A DNA stretch of 8,188 bases from Candidatus Roizmanbacteria bacterium RIFCSPHIGHO2_01_FULL_39_8 (GCA_001789355.1 MFZI01000007.1:1-8188), one strand, 5' to 3'; shown: positions 1 to 5,176, numbered from the stretch's first letter. Notes: a model not told the origin generated them from the letters alone. Program-made: numbers and translations.

Positions 1-668
1 GACTTGATTCGCTAGAACCGGTAGAAAATCAAACGAAGCCACCACCCCGTTATAATGAAGCCTCTCTTATAAAAATTCTCGAGGAAAAAGGAATAGGAAG
101 GCCCTCGACCTATGCTCCCATTATCTCTCTTATTCAAGCCAAAAACTATGTCGAAAAGGAGATGAGATATTTTATTCCTACCAAACTCGGCGAAGCCATT
201 TCCGATTATTTATCTGCCGCTTTTCCGCAATTATTTGACCTCAATTTTACCGCAAAAATGGAGGAAGAACTGGATCAAATAGCCGAAGGCACTCTAAAAA
301 CAGTCACGGTGCTTACGGAGTTTAATAGTCCCTTTCAAGAGACATTACGCACCCAAAAAACAGATACCAAAGTAATCGACGTAGAGGAGGAAGTTAAAGA
401 GAACTGTCCCAAGTGCAGCTCTCCTTTGGTCGTGCGTTATTCAAAATTCGGAAAATTCCTTGCCTGTAGTAACTACCCGAAGTGCAAATTCACCAAGCCG
501 TTTCTGAGATTTGTGGCCGATGCCGTTTGCCCTCTTGATTCTGGCAGGATTGTAGTAAGATTTACAAAAAAAAGGAGAAGATTTTTCGGTTGCGAGAATT
601 ACCCTACTTGTAAATATTCTGCCTGGAGGATGACTGAAATTAAAAATAGTAGTAAAATCAAACCGTAA
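1..668 (+). CDS. topA: DNA topoisomerase I (type IA), C-terminal part, 5'-truncated by the window
   Basis: Topoisomerase I relaxes negatively supercoiled DNA by a single-strand break and passage through a 5'-phosphotyrosine link. Only the last 221 codons are visible, in a frame that is open from base 3. The first residues give the conserved TopA stretch PPPRYNEASL, then LEEKGIGRPSTYA (about bases 39-120). A C-terminal zinc-ribbon region follows. The first ribbon (bases 405-489) has CPKC and CSNYPKC, so four cysteines. The second (about 526-620) has CPLD instead of CPxC, then CENYPTC, so one zinc ligand is replaced by Asp. The catalytic Tyr and Toprim domain lie upstream, outside the window. 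The ATG at 162 is internal: homology clearly extends upstream of it. ruvA starts 7 nt after the stop, suggesting co-transcription. Identity is very secure. Confidence 0.96.
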   Translation, partial: LDSLEPVENQTKPPPRYNEASLIKILEEKGIGRPSTYAPIISLIQAKNYVEKEMRYFIPTKLGEAISDYLSAAFPQLFDLNFTAKMEEELDQIAEGTLKTVTVLTEFNSPFQETLRTQKTDTKVIDVEEEVKENCPKCSSPLVVRYSKFGKFLACSNYPKCKFTKPFLRFVADAVCPLDSGRIVVRFTKKRRRFFGCENYPTCKYSAWRMTEIKNSSKIKP

Positions 669-675
669 TATTTTT

Positions 676-1257
676 ATGATAGGTAAACTTAAAGGAACAA
701 TTGTTGAAGTTGAAGGCAATATTGCTTTACTTGAGACAAATAGCGGGGTCTTCTATGAATTATTTCTTACCCCAACACTGTTGGGAGTAAAAAAAATCCC
801 TTATGATATAGAGCTCTATACCTATCTTCAGGTTCGAGATGATGCGCTCGTCCTTTTTGGATTTCAAACGAAAAAGGAGTACTCCTTTTTCAAAATGCTC
901 TTATCTGTTCCCGGGGTTGGTCCTAAAACTGCCTATTCTGTTATTTCATATTCCAAGATAGATGATATGATCAAGTCCATTAAAGAGAATAATAGTGATT
1001 ACTTCACCCGTATTCCGGGACTGGGGAAGAAAACAGCAATGAAAATAATTCTTGAGCTTTCACAAAAGCTTGAGAGTGAATTCAAGTTGGAAAAGATGTT
1101 CATGTCTGATGAGGACAAAACTATAATTGATGCACTTGTTTCGCTCGGTTTTAAGTCCATAGAGGCAAAAAAAATAGTAAGGGATGTACCAAAAGATTTA
1201 TCCTTGGAAGAGAGAATTAAAGAGGCTATTCGATCAGCAACGAATCCAAGAAGGTAA
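676..1257 (+). CDS. ruvA: Holliday junction branch migration protein RuvA
   Basis: RuvA binds four-way DNA junctions and loads the RuvB motor to drive branch migration during recombinational repair. The 193-residue length is normal for the family. The N-terminal OB fold begins with the typical MIGKLKGTIVE (residues 1-62). Two helix-hairpin-helix motifs follow, VPGVGPKTA (78-86) and IPGLGKKTA (113-121). The C-terminal RuvB-contacting three-helix domain (about 145-190) contains DALVSLGFKSIEA. The start is fixed by this canonical N-terminus. It lies 7 nt downstream of topA and no Shine-Dalgarno motif precedes it. ruvB follows 40 nt later, the usual ruvAB order. ruvC is not in the window. Confidence 0.97.
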   Translation: MIGKLKGTIVEVEGNIALLETNSGVFYELFLTPTLLGVKKIPYDIELYTYLQVRDDALVLFGFQTKKEYSFFKMLLSVPGVGPKTAYSVISYSKIDDMIKSIKENNSDYFTRIPGLGKKTAMKIILELSQKLESEFKLEKMFMSDEDKTIIDALVSLGFKSIEAKKIVRDVPKDLSLEERIKEAIRSATNPRR

Positions 1258-1297
1258 ATTGTCTTACTATTTAAAGAATTAAATCACCGTAACATTT

Positions 1298-2278
1298 ATG
1301 AAGAAAACAGATAATCTTACTCTGAGACCGGGAAAATTAGCAGAATATATTGGTCACAAGAATATAGTCAAAACGCTGCGGCTCTTTACCGATGCCGTTA
1401 AAAATAGAGGAGCAGCCTCCGAACATTTACTACTGTATGGACCTCCCGGAATTGGAAAGACTACACTGGCATACATTATTGCGAATGAGCTTTCTGGTGA
1501 AATCAAGATCACTTCTGGGGCTGCCATATCCAAATCAGGAGATCTCGCAGCTATTCTCACCAATTTAAAACAGAATGATGTTCTCTTTATCGACGAAATT
1601 CACCGTCTTCCAAAACCGGTAGAAGAGATGCTGTATCCCGTCATGGAAGATTTTTTTTTGGACATCGTTATCGGAAAGGGACCATCGGCCCGAACTGTCC
1701 GACTCCCCATTCCGCAAATCACGCTCGTTGGAGCAACGACGAGACTTGCATTACTGTCTGCTCCTTTGCGCGATAGATTCGGACTCGTTCTTCGTATCGA
1801 TTATTACCATGAAGAGGAAATTGTACAAATTGTGAAGCGCTCGTGTAAAATACTCAATCTTCCCATCACTGATAAAGCAGCTAAAGAAATAGCTAAACGC
1901 TCACGCAGAACTCCTCGAGTAGCAAATCGGATCATAAAGCGTGCAAGAGATATGTTTGAAGTCGATAAACATAAGGAAGTAAACGAAAGTATGTTGGAAA
2001 AATTATTCACCTTACTGGAGATTGATAGCTTGGGGTTAGGACCGGTCGATAAAAAATACTTACTCCTTCTGGTAAAAAAGTTTCAAAACAACCCAGTTGG
2101 ACTCGATACAATTGCTCTTTCGATGTCTGAAGACAAAAGAACAATAGAGGAATTCATCGAACCTTACCTCATGCAAATTGGTTTTATTAAAAGAACACCA
2201 AAAGGAAGAGTCGTGACTACGAAGGGCCTCGAACACCTGGGAATCAAGTCTTCTCAGGAACAGGATAGACTTATTTAG
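1298..2278 (+). CDS. ruvB: Holliday junction branch migration ATPase RuvB
   Basis: RuvB is the hexameric AAA+ motor that pulls DNA through the RuvA-bound Holliday junction. The 326-residue protein has all expected parts: the N-terminal LRPGKLAEYIGHKN, Walker A GPPGIGKTT (48-56), Walker B LFIDEIHRL (96-104), sensor 1 GATTR (145-149), arginine-finger region PLRDRFG (156-162), and sensor 2 RRTPRVANR (203-211). The family usually has RGTPR at sensor 2, so Arg204 replaces a Gly. The C-terminal winged helix has EPYLMQIGFIKRTPKGR. The leader before LRPGKL is short compared with E. coli RuvB. No Shine-Dalgarno motif lies upstream. A run of nine T (1651-1659) encodes part of DFFL. It is probably co-transcribed with topA and ruvA. 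Confidence 0.97.
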   Translation: MKKTDNLTLRPGKLAEYIGHKNIVKTLRLFTDAVKNRGAASEHLLLYGPPGIGKTTLAYIIANELSGEIKITSGAAISKSGDLAAILTNLKQNDVLFIDEIHRLPKPVEEMLYPVMEDFFLDIVIGKGPSARTVRLPIPQITLVGATTRLALLSAPLRDRFGLVLRIDYYHEEEIVQIVKRSCKILNLPITDKAAKEIAKRSRRTPRVANRIIKRARDMFEVDKHKEVNESMLEKLFTLLEIDSLGLGPVDKKYLLLLVKKFQNNPVGLDTIALSMSEDKRTIEEFIEPYLMQIGFIKRTPKGRVVTTKGLEHLGIKSSQEQDRLI

Positions 2279-2281
2279 TTT

Positions 2282-2319
2282 CGGTAGACGTTTCTATGAA
2301 TTTGCAGTAATGTTTACCG
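2282..2319 (+). terminator. Possible hairpin after ruvB, no U-tract
   Basis: CGGTAGACG (2282-2290) can pair with TGTTTACCG (2311-2319) through nine pairs, two of them G-U, around a 20-nt loop. It starts 3 nt after the ruvB stop and could end the topA-ruvAB transcript or slow decay. There is no T-run after it and the loop is long, so a terminator role is only a guess. It overlaps the candidate promoter for the next gene. Confidence 0.22.
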
Positions 2320-2330
2320 TCTGATATGAT
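2302..2330 (+). promoter_or_regulatory. Candidate extended -10 promoter for the HNH/tRNA/NUDIX block
   Basis: TATGAT (2325-2330) differs from the consensus -10 at one base and is preceded by TGA (2322-2324), giving an extended -10 (TGnTATGAT). A poor -35, TTGCAG (2302-2307), sits 17 bp upstream. Transcription would start near 2336-2338, at or just before the HNH ATG at 2339, so the mRNA would be leaderless or nearly so. It is the best promoter seen upstream of the three + strand tRNA genes. The call rests on consensus matching only. Confidence 0.5.
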
Positions 2331-2338
2331 ATCTAAAA

Positions 2339-2857
2339 ATGAGACCCAGATCTTGGAATCAAGAACAATTAAAAAAAGCGGTCAGAAATTCCTTTAGTTA
2401 TCGACAAGTTTTGTCAAAGCTTGGCTTAAGAGAAGCTGGCGGTAATTATGAACAAGTCAAAAAATATATCAGAGAGTATAATTTGGATATTAAACATTTT
2501 AAAGGAAAAGGATGGAATTTAGGGATGAGAGGACTTGGAAAACCCCTTATTCCTCTGGATAGAATTCTCGTCAAAGGCAGTTATTTTCAGAGTTTTAAAT
2601 TAAAAAAAAGGTTATTTGCAGCTGAATTAAAACCTTTGCATTGTGAGCATTGTGGATGGGCAGAGCGAACAGAAGAGGGGTATTTGCCTCTAGAGCTTGA
2701 CCACATCAATGGTGATAGACATGATAATCGAATAGAGAATTTAAGAGTGTTGTGTCCAAATTGTCACAGCTTAACAAAAAATCATAGAGGTGGAAAAAAT
2801 AGAATACATGCCCGAGTGGCGGAACCAGGTATACGCGCAGCACTTAAAATGCTGTGA
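2339..2857 (+). CDS. HNH endonuclease whose reading frame ends inside tRNA-Leu
   Basis: This is a 172-residue HNH-fold nuclease. The HNH domain is clear: zinc cysteines CEHC (102-105) and CPNC (139-142), the catalytic-type DHINGD (121-126) with His122, Asn130 and Asn134 in the middle, and His143 after the second Cys pair. The N-terminal part has a helix-turn-helix-like look (YRQVLSKLGL, 21-30), then GGNYEQVKKYI and HFKGKGWN, a layout I associate with free-standing HNH proteins of phages and CPR genomes. The family body appears to end near residue 155. The frame then enters tRNA-Leu(UAA) at base 2810, exactly between codons 157 and 158, and the last 15 residues and the TGA stop come from tRNA sequence. 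No Shine-Dalgarno motif precedes the ATG. A homing-type nuclease is a plausible inference. A host or defence role cannot be excluded. Confidence 0.88.
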   Translation: MRPRSWNQEQLKKAVRNSFSYRQVLSKLGLREAGGNYEQVKKYIREYNLDIKHFKGKGWNLGMRGLGKPLIPLDRILVKGSYFQSFKLKKRLFAAELKPLHCEHCGWAERTEEGYLPLELDHINGDRHDNRIENLRVLCPNCHSLTKNHRGGKNRIHARVAEPGIRAALKML

Positions 2858-2895
2858 GCCTAAAGCTCGTGTCGGTTCGACTCCGACCTCGGGCA
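2810..2895 (+). tRNA. tRNA-Leu, anticodon UAA
   Basis: This is a class II tRNA of 86 nt. The acceptor arm GCCCGAG (2810-2816) pairs with CTCGGGC (2888-2894), and the discriminator is A2895. The anticodon stem is CAGCA/TGCTG (2838-2842 with 2850-2854), with loop CTTAAAA and anticodon TAA at 2845-2847, reading UUA/UUG. The long variable arm has a GAGC/GCTC stem. The T arm is GTCGG/CCGAC around loop TTCGACT. CCA is not encoded (CAT follows). The first 48 nt also form the 3' end of the HNH reading frame. The D loop keeps the GG pair. Confidence 0.97.
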
Positions 2896-2947
2896 CATTT
2901 GCTAAAATTAGCTTTACGAATTCGGGATCACATACTTTTACGCTTTT

Positions 2948-3019
2948 GCCTGGGTAGCTCAGCGGTAGAGCAGCTGTTTTGTAAACAGCAGGTCAGGAGT
3001 CCGAATCTCCTCTCAGGCT
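2948..3019 (+). tRNA. tRNA-Thr, anticodon UGU
   Basis: The acceptor GCCTGGG (2948-2954) pairs with CTCAGGC (3012-3018) with one G-U. The anticodon stem is GCTGT/ACAGC, loop TTTGTAA, anticodon TGT at 2980-2982, reading ACA. The T stem AGGAG/CTCCT encloses loop TCCGAAT (3000-3006), so position 55, nearly always U (pseudouridine), is C. The discriminator is T3019 and CCA is not encoded. It lies 52 nt after tRNA-Leu(UAA). In that gap only a weak GCTAA-AA-TTAGC palindrome (2901-2912) is seen. Confidence 0.95.
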
Positions 3020-3052
3020 CAAAGTGAAAAAGCTGAAAAGTAGTAAAAATAT

Positions 3053-3124
3053 GAGCCCATAGTTCAACGGATAGAATAAGTCCCTTCTAAGGATTAGATG
3101 ACAGTTCGATTCTGTTTGGGCTCA
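3053..3124 (+). tRNA. tRNA-Arg, anticodon UCU
   Basis: The acceptor GAGCCCA (3053-3059) pairs fully with TGGGCTC (3117-3123), and the discriminator is A3124. The anticodon stem AGTCC/GGATT includes one G-U. The loop is CTTCTAA with anticodon TCT at 3086-3088, reading AGA. The T arm GACAG/CTGTT encloses a normal TTCGATT loop. CCA is not encoded (CAA follows). The gene lies 33 nt after tRNA-Thr, and the NUDIX start codon follows only 3 nt after the discriminator. Confidence 0.97.
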
Positions 3125-3127
3125 CAA

Positions 3128-3544
3128 ATGAATAAACATATAATTCCTGTTGTTATCGGTATACTCCGCAGGAAAAATAGCTACCTTCTTACTAAGCGAG
3201 TGCAAGATGGTGAGTGGGTCCATGAGAAGTGGCAGTTCCCTGGAGGAGAACTGAAGTTCGGAGAATCACTTGAAGCAGGATTACGAAGGGAGCTTCGAGA
3301 GGAGCTTGGTATTGAAGTAAATCCACCTACATCGCCGCAGTTGGTATATGAATCAATACGAAGTTATTGGCACGGAATACTTATCTGTTTTTTTGTCGAA
3401 GTGAAGCAACACAGAGAATTAAAAATAAAACTTAATGAGGAAGCATCAGAATTTCGTTGGTTTAAATTGGCTGAAATAATGAAATTGGATACATTGCCCT
3501 TAGTTAAAGATATGACGAAAGATGCAGATAATGTGTCGAGCTAA
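3128..3544 (+). CDS. NUDIX hydrolase
   Basis: NUDIX hydrolases cleave nucleoside diphosphates linked to another group, often as clean-up of oxidised or surplus nucleotides. The 138-residue protein has a complete Nudix box (GX5EX7REUXEEXGU) from Gly40 to Ile62: Gly40, Glu46, then RELREELGI (54-62) with the metal-binding glutamates. It is preceded by WQFPGGELKFGES, typical of MutT/NudG-like members. The substrate cannot be read from sequence. I place the start at the ATG at 3128. The in-frame ATG at 3098 lies inside tRNA-Arg and would add ten tRNA-encoded residues. MNKHIIPVVIGILRR also looks like a natural beta-strand start. There is no Shine-Dalgarno motif, since the upstream sequence is tRNA. 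The stop codon TAA is the loop of a hairpin. Confidence 0.93.
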   Translation: MNKHIIPVVIGILRRKNSYLLTKRVQDGEWVHEKWQFPGGELKFGESLEAGLRRELREELGIEVNPPTSPQLVYESIRSYWHGILICFFVEVKQHRELKIKLNEEASEFRWFKLAEIMKLDTLPLVKDMTKDADNVSS

Positions 3545-3552
3545 GCTCGACA
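3534..3552. terminator. Hairpin 1 of a convergent pair, around the NUDIX stop
   Basis: TGTCGAGC (3534-3541) and GCTCGACA (3545-3552) form a perfect 8-bp stem. The TAA stop codon of the NUDIX gene (3542-3544) is the 3-nt loop. It lies where rightward NUDIX and leftward tRNA-Leu transcription converge, so it may end transcripts from both sides. Neither strand has a clear T-run after it, so it is not a textbook intrinsic terminator. Confidence 0.5.
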
Positions 3553-3555
3553 TTA

Positions 3556-3572
3556 ACCAAGCTGAGCTTGGT
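3556..3572. terminator. Hairpin 2 of a convergent pair, overlapping the tRNA-Leu CCA end
   Basis: ACCAAGC (3556-3562) and GCTTGGT (3566-3572) form a perfect 7-bp stem with TGA as loop. It shares the core AGCTNAGCT with hairpin 1, 3 nt away. On the minus strand its first half contains the discriminator and encoded CCA of tRNA-Leu(GAG), so the precursor tRNA 3' end would be paired in the hairpin. A role as bidirectional terminator or as a 3' processing element is inferred. Confidence 0.45.
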
Positions 3573-3658
3573 GTCGGGGACAGGACTTGAACCTGCACTC
3601 CTTTTTAAAGGGAACTAGCCCCTCAAGCTAGCGCGTCTGCCAATTCCGCCACCCCGAC
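3569..3658 (-). tRNA. tRNA-Leu, anticodon GAG, with encoded CCA
   Basis: This is a class II tRNA. On the minus strand the acceptor GTCGGGG (3658-3652) pairs with CCCCGAC (3579-3573), the discriminator A is at 3572, and CCA is encoded at 3571-3569. The anticodon stem is CTAGC/GCTAG, loop TTGAGGG, anticodon GAG at 3624-3622, reading CUC/CUU. A long variable arm follows. The T arm is GCAGG/CCTGT with loop TTCAAGT. It is the only one of the four tRNAs here with a genomic CCA. It is transcribed leftward, toward the NUDIX gene. Confidence 0.96.
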
Positions 3659-3679
3659 TGATTCTCATTGACTAGTTGT

Positions 3680-3768
3680 AAAGTTCGTAAAGTTAGAAAG
3701 TTTTTAAAGTGCAAAACGAAAAAAAGTTCTTTATGAACTTTATGAACTTGATAAACTTAATGAACGTA
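3680..3768. repeat. AT-rich 9-bp tandem units in inverted arrangement
   Basis: On the left, AAAGTT recurs at 3680, 3689, 3697 and 3706 (spacing 9, 8, 9). On the right, four 9-mers lie end to end from 3733: ATGAACTTT, ATGAACTTG, ATAAACTTA, ATGAACGTA. The two sets are reverse complements: AAGTTCGTAAAGTT (3681-3694) matches the complement of 3736-3749 at 13 of 14 bases. The whole block can fold into a long imperfect hairpin. It fills the gap between the solute-binding protein gene and tRNA-Leu(GAG). Nothing coding is seen in it. Confidence 0.7.
3719..3740 (-). terminator. Weak intrinsic terminator after the solute-binding protein gene
   Basis: On the minus strand AAGTTC (3740-3735), loop ATAAA, GAACTT (3729-3724) is followed by an uninterrupted T-run (through 3719). 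The stem is only six pairs and has two G-C pairs, so termination is probably partial. It lies 34 nt after the stop codon of the solute-binding protein gene and upstream of tRNA-Leu(GAG). Confidence 0.55.
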
Positions 3769-3796
3769 TTATACTATTTTCTCTTAATCGTGTAAA
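3768..3796 (-). promoter_or_regulatory. Near-consensus promoter for tRNA-Leu(GAG)
   Basis: On the minus strand a -35 TTTACA (3796-3791, 5 of 6 matches to TTGACA), a 17-bp spacer and a perfect -10 TATAAT (3773-3768) are present. The -35 and spacer lie in the last codons of the solute-binding protein gene, and the -10 begins right after its TAG stop. Transcription would start near 3761, giving a leader of about 100 nt before the tRNA. That leader holds the repeat block and the weak terminator. This is the strongest promoter match I see in the window. Confidence 0.65.
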
Positions 3797-5138
3797 CGTA
3801 GGGGAAGAAAAGAAAATCAGCTGGTGGATCGTCTTCCAAGACTTTTTGGAATTCTAGATAGTATCTCTTCCTTTCATTGATATTACTCGTATTTCTGGCG
3901 TCTTCCAGGAGTTTGTCTATTTTTACGTTCACGTAATTGGAAAGATTGCCCCTTTTTTGGGTTGAATGCCAATAAAAATACTGGTCAGGATCCTCAGGGA
4001 TATTCCAAAAGGCAAGCAAAAGATCAAAATCTTCAGGTTGGTTTAGCGAGATTAAGTTAATAGTTACCTTCAGACCTACATCCTTGAGATCTTTCGAGAT
4101 TTGTTCAGCAATATTAAGGTAGTCGTAATACGTATACAGTTTAATTTCAGCAGAGGTAGAAGCATCTTCACCGGTATTCAGGGTTTTTTCAGCAATCACT
4201 TTATCAAATAGTTGTGGCTTTATATTGGTACTATATGCCCACGAGGTGGGGGGAATTGGTCCAAGTGCTATTTCACCGGAAAGTTCAAAGCTCCGCTTGT
4301 CGATAGCGCTGATAAATGCGTCTCGGACTTCTTTATCTTTCATGAATTGATTGGAGTTGTTAAAGAAAAGCGTCATAAGCTTCGAGTAGTCGACTGATTT
4401 GGAGATTGAAGAATTCTTCCAGTCTCTGAATACATCCGCCACAGTCTTTTTAGGTGTAGACATCTGGTTAATTTCTCCTCGCTTATATGCATTCACCAGG
4501 TCGGTTTCATTTTTATAGAATTTATAGATAGTTACGGGAAGACCCTTTTTGTTAGGGGATAAAGTGAGTTCAGTAATAATTCCGTATTTTATTTTTATTT
4601 GATCCACTTTATAAAGTCCGGCAACTCCATGCAATGGATATTTCAATATCGGCTCATTGAGATAGGCGGGGAAAATCGGAAGTGCTTCTTTGAGTTTAAA
4701 ATACAGCGTCTTATCATCCACTACCTCGACTTGAATATCGCTGAATTTGAAATTAATATCACTGGCGCTAAATTTTTTTCCGTCCGACCATATGAGACCG
4801 TCCCGCAAATGAAAACGGTACTCCTTTCCTTTATTTAAGGACTCCCAACTTGAAGCTACGGCTGGACTCAAATCTCCCTTTTCATTAATAAATAAGAGCC
4901 CATTCGAGATATTTTTTGTCACTTCCTCGGGGAGAGTGTTGAAGTCGTATTGCCCAACTAGACCGACGACGTTCTTCTTCTGCAAAAGAAAGGTTTGGAT
5001 ATAAGGGGAAAACGAAATAATGCTAATGATGGCTATGAAGCTAATAAAAAAACTAAGGAGAATAATACGGAGATGTTTCCTTATAAACTCAACGGTTAAC
5101 CAGTAATAGTACCTGATTGTTTTTCTTTGTAAGATCAT
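3774..5138 (-). CDS. Membrane-anchored family 5 extracellular solute-binding protein (OppA/DppA-like)
   Basis: Family 5 solute-binding proteins capture peptides, nickel or sugars for ABC importers. This 454-residue protein has a basic N-terminus (1-24), one hydrophobic segment (about 25-45) and then the binding domain. SBP_bac_5 marks are YRFHLRDGLIWSDGKKFSA (107-125, the usual Y-F-L-R-G-W-DG-A-D pattern) and, later, LFFNNSNQFMKDKEVRDAF followed by AIDKRSF. No lipobox cysteine is present, and the protein has no Cys at all, so the N-terminal helix is probably the anchor. It is somewhat shorter than typical members (about 500-550). No permease or ATPase gene lies in the window. It follows secG by 44 nt. 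No Shine-Dalgarno motif is seen and the ATG is preceded by a small palindrome. The ligand is unknown. Confidence 0.87.
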   Translation of the reverse strand: MILQRKTIRYYYWLTVEFIRKHLRIILLSFFISFIAIISIISFSPYIQTFLLQKKNVVGLVGQYDFNTLPEEVTKNISNGLLFINEKGDLSPAVASSWESLNKGKEYRFHLRDGLIWSDGKKFSASDINFKFSDIQVEVVDDKTLYFKLKEALPIFPAYLNEPILKYPLHGVAGLYKVDQIKIKYGIITELTLSPNKKGLPVTIYKFYKNETDLVNAYKRGEINQMSTPKKTVADVFRDWKNSSISKSVDYSKLMTLFFNNSNQFMKDKEVRDAFISAIDKRSFELSGEIALGPIPPTSWAYSTNIKPQLFDKVIAEKTLNTGEDASTSAEIKLYTYYDYLNIAEQISKDLKDVGLKVTINLISLNQPEDFDLLLAFWNIPEDPDQYFYWHSTQKRGNLSNYVNVKIDKLLEDARNTSNINERKRYYLEFQKVLEDDPPADFLFFPYVYTIKRK

Positions 5139-5142
5139 TCTG

Positions 5143-5176
5143 ATGCGATTCGCATTGGCTAATAACGCGTCCCGCG
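5143..5176. other. Two small palindromes between secG and the solute-binding protein gene
   Basis: ATGCGA-T-TCGCAT (5143-5155) is a perfect odd-centred palindrome that ends 4 nt before the start codon of the solute-binding protein gene at 5138. As RNA it could form a 5-bp stem, extended by two G-U pairs, beside the start site. CGCG-TCC-CGCG (5166-5176) is a 4-bp GC hairpin just after the secG stop, followed on the minus strand by TTATT. An operator, a start-masking hairpin or a weak terminator are possible. None is proven. Confidence 0.3.

Noticed and set aside
162..164. ATG at 162 as a gene start
   Set aside because: Conserved TopA sequence is encoded in the same open frame from base 3, so this Met is internal.
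1651..1659. Nine-T run in ruvB as programmed slippage site
   Set aside because: The zero frame encodes a complete, conserved RuvB to its normal end; the run simply encodes Phe codons and nothing calls for slippage.
3098..3127. Upstream in-frame ATG for the NUDIX gene
   Set aside because: It lies inside tRNA-Arg and adds ten residues encoded by the T arm and acceptor; the ATG at 3128 gives the normal domain start.
3680..3768. CRISPR array
   Set aside because: Units are only 9 bp, degenerate and without spacers; no cas gene is nearby.
3659..3773. Classical attenuator with antiterminator before tRNA-Leu(GAG)
   Set aside because: The best alternative pairing partner lies downstream of the terminator, so it would not exist when the terminator forms; kept only as a cautious finding about the leader.
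4212..4838. Small + strand reading frames inside the solute-binding protein gene
   Set aside because: They are antisense shadows of a clear protein gene, with no recognisable domain or start signals. The same applies to the antisense frames in topA, ruvB, uvrC and the transglutaminase-like gene.
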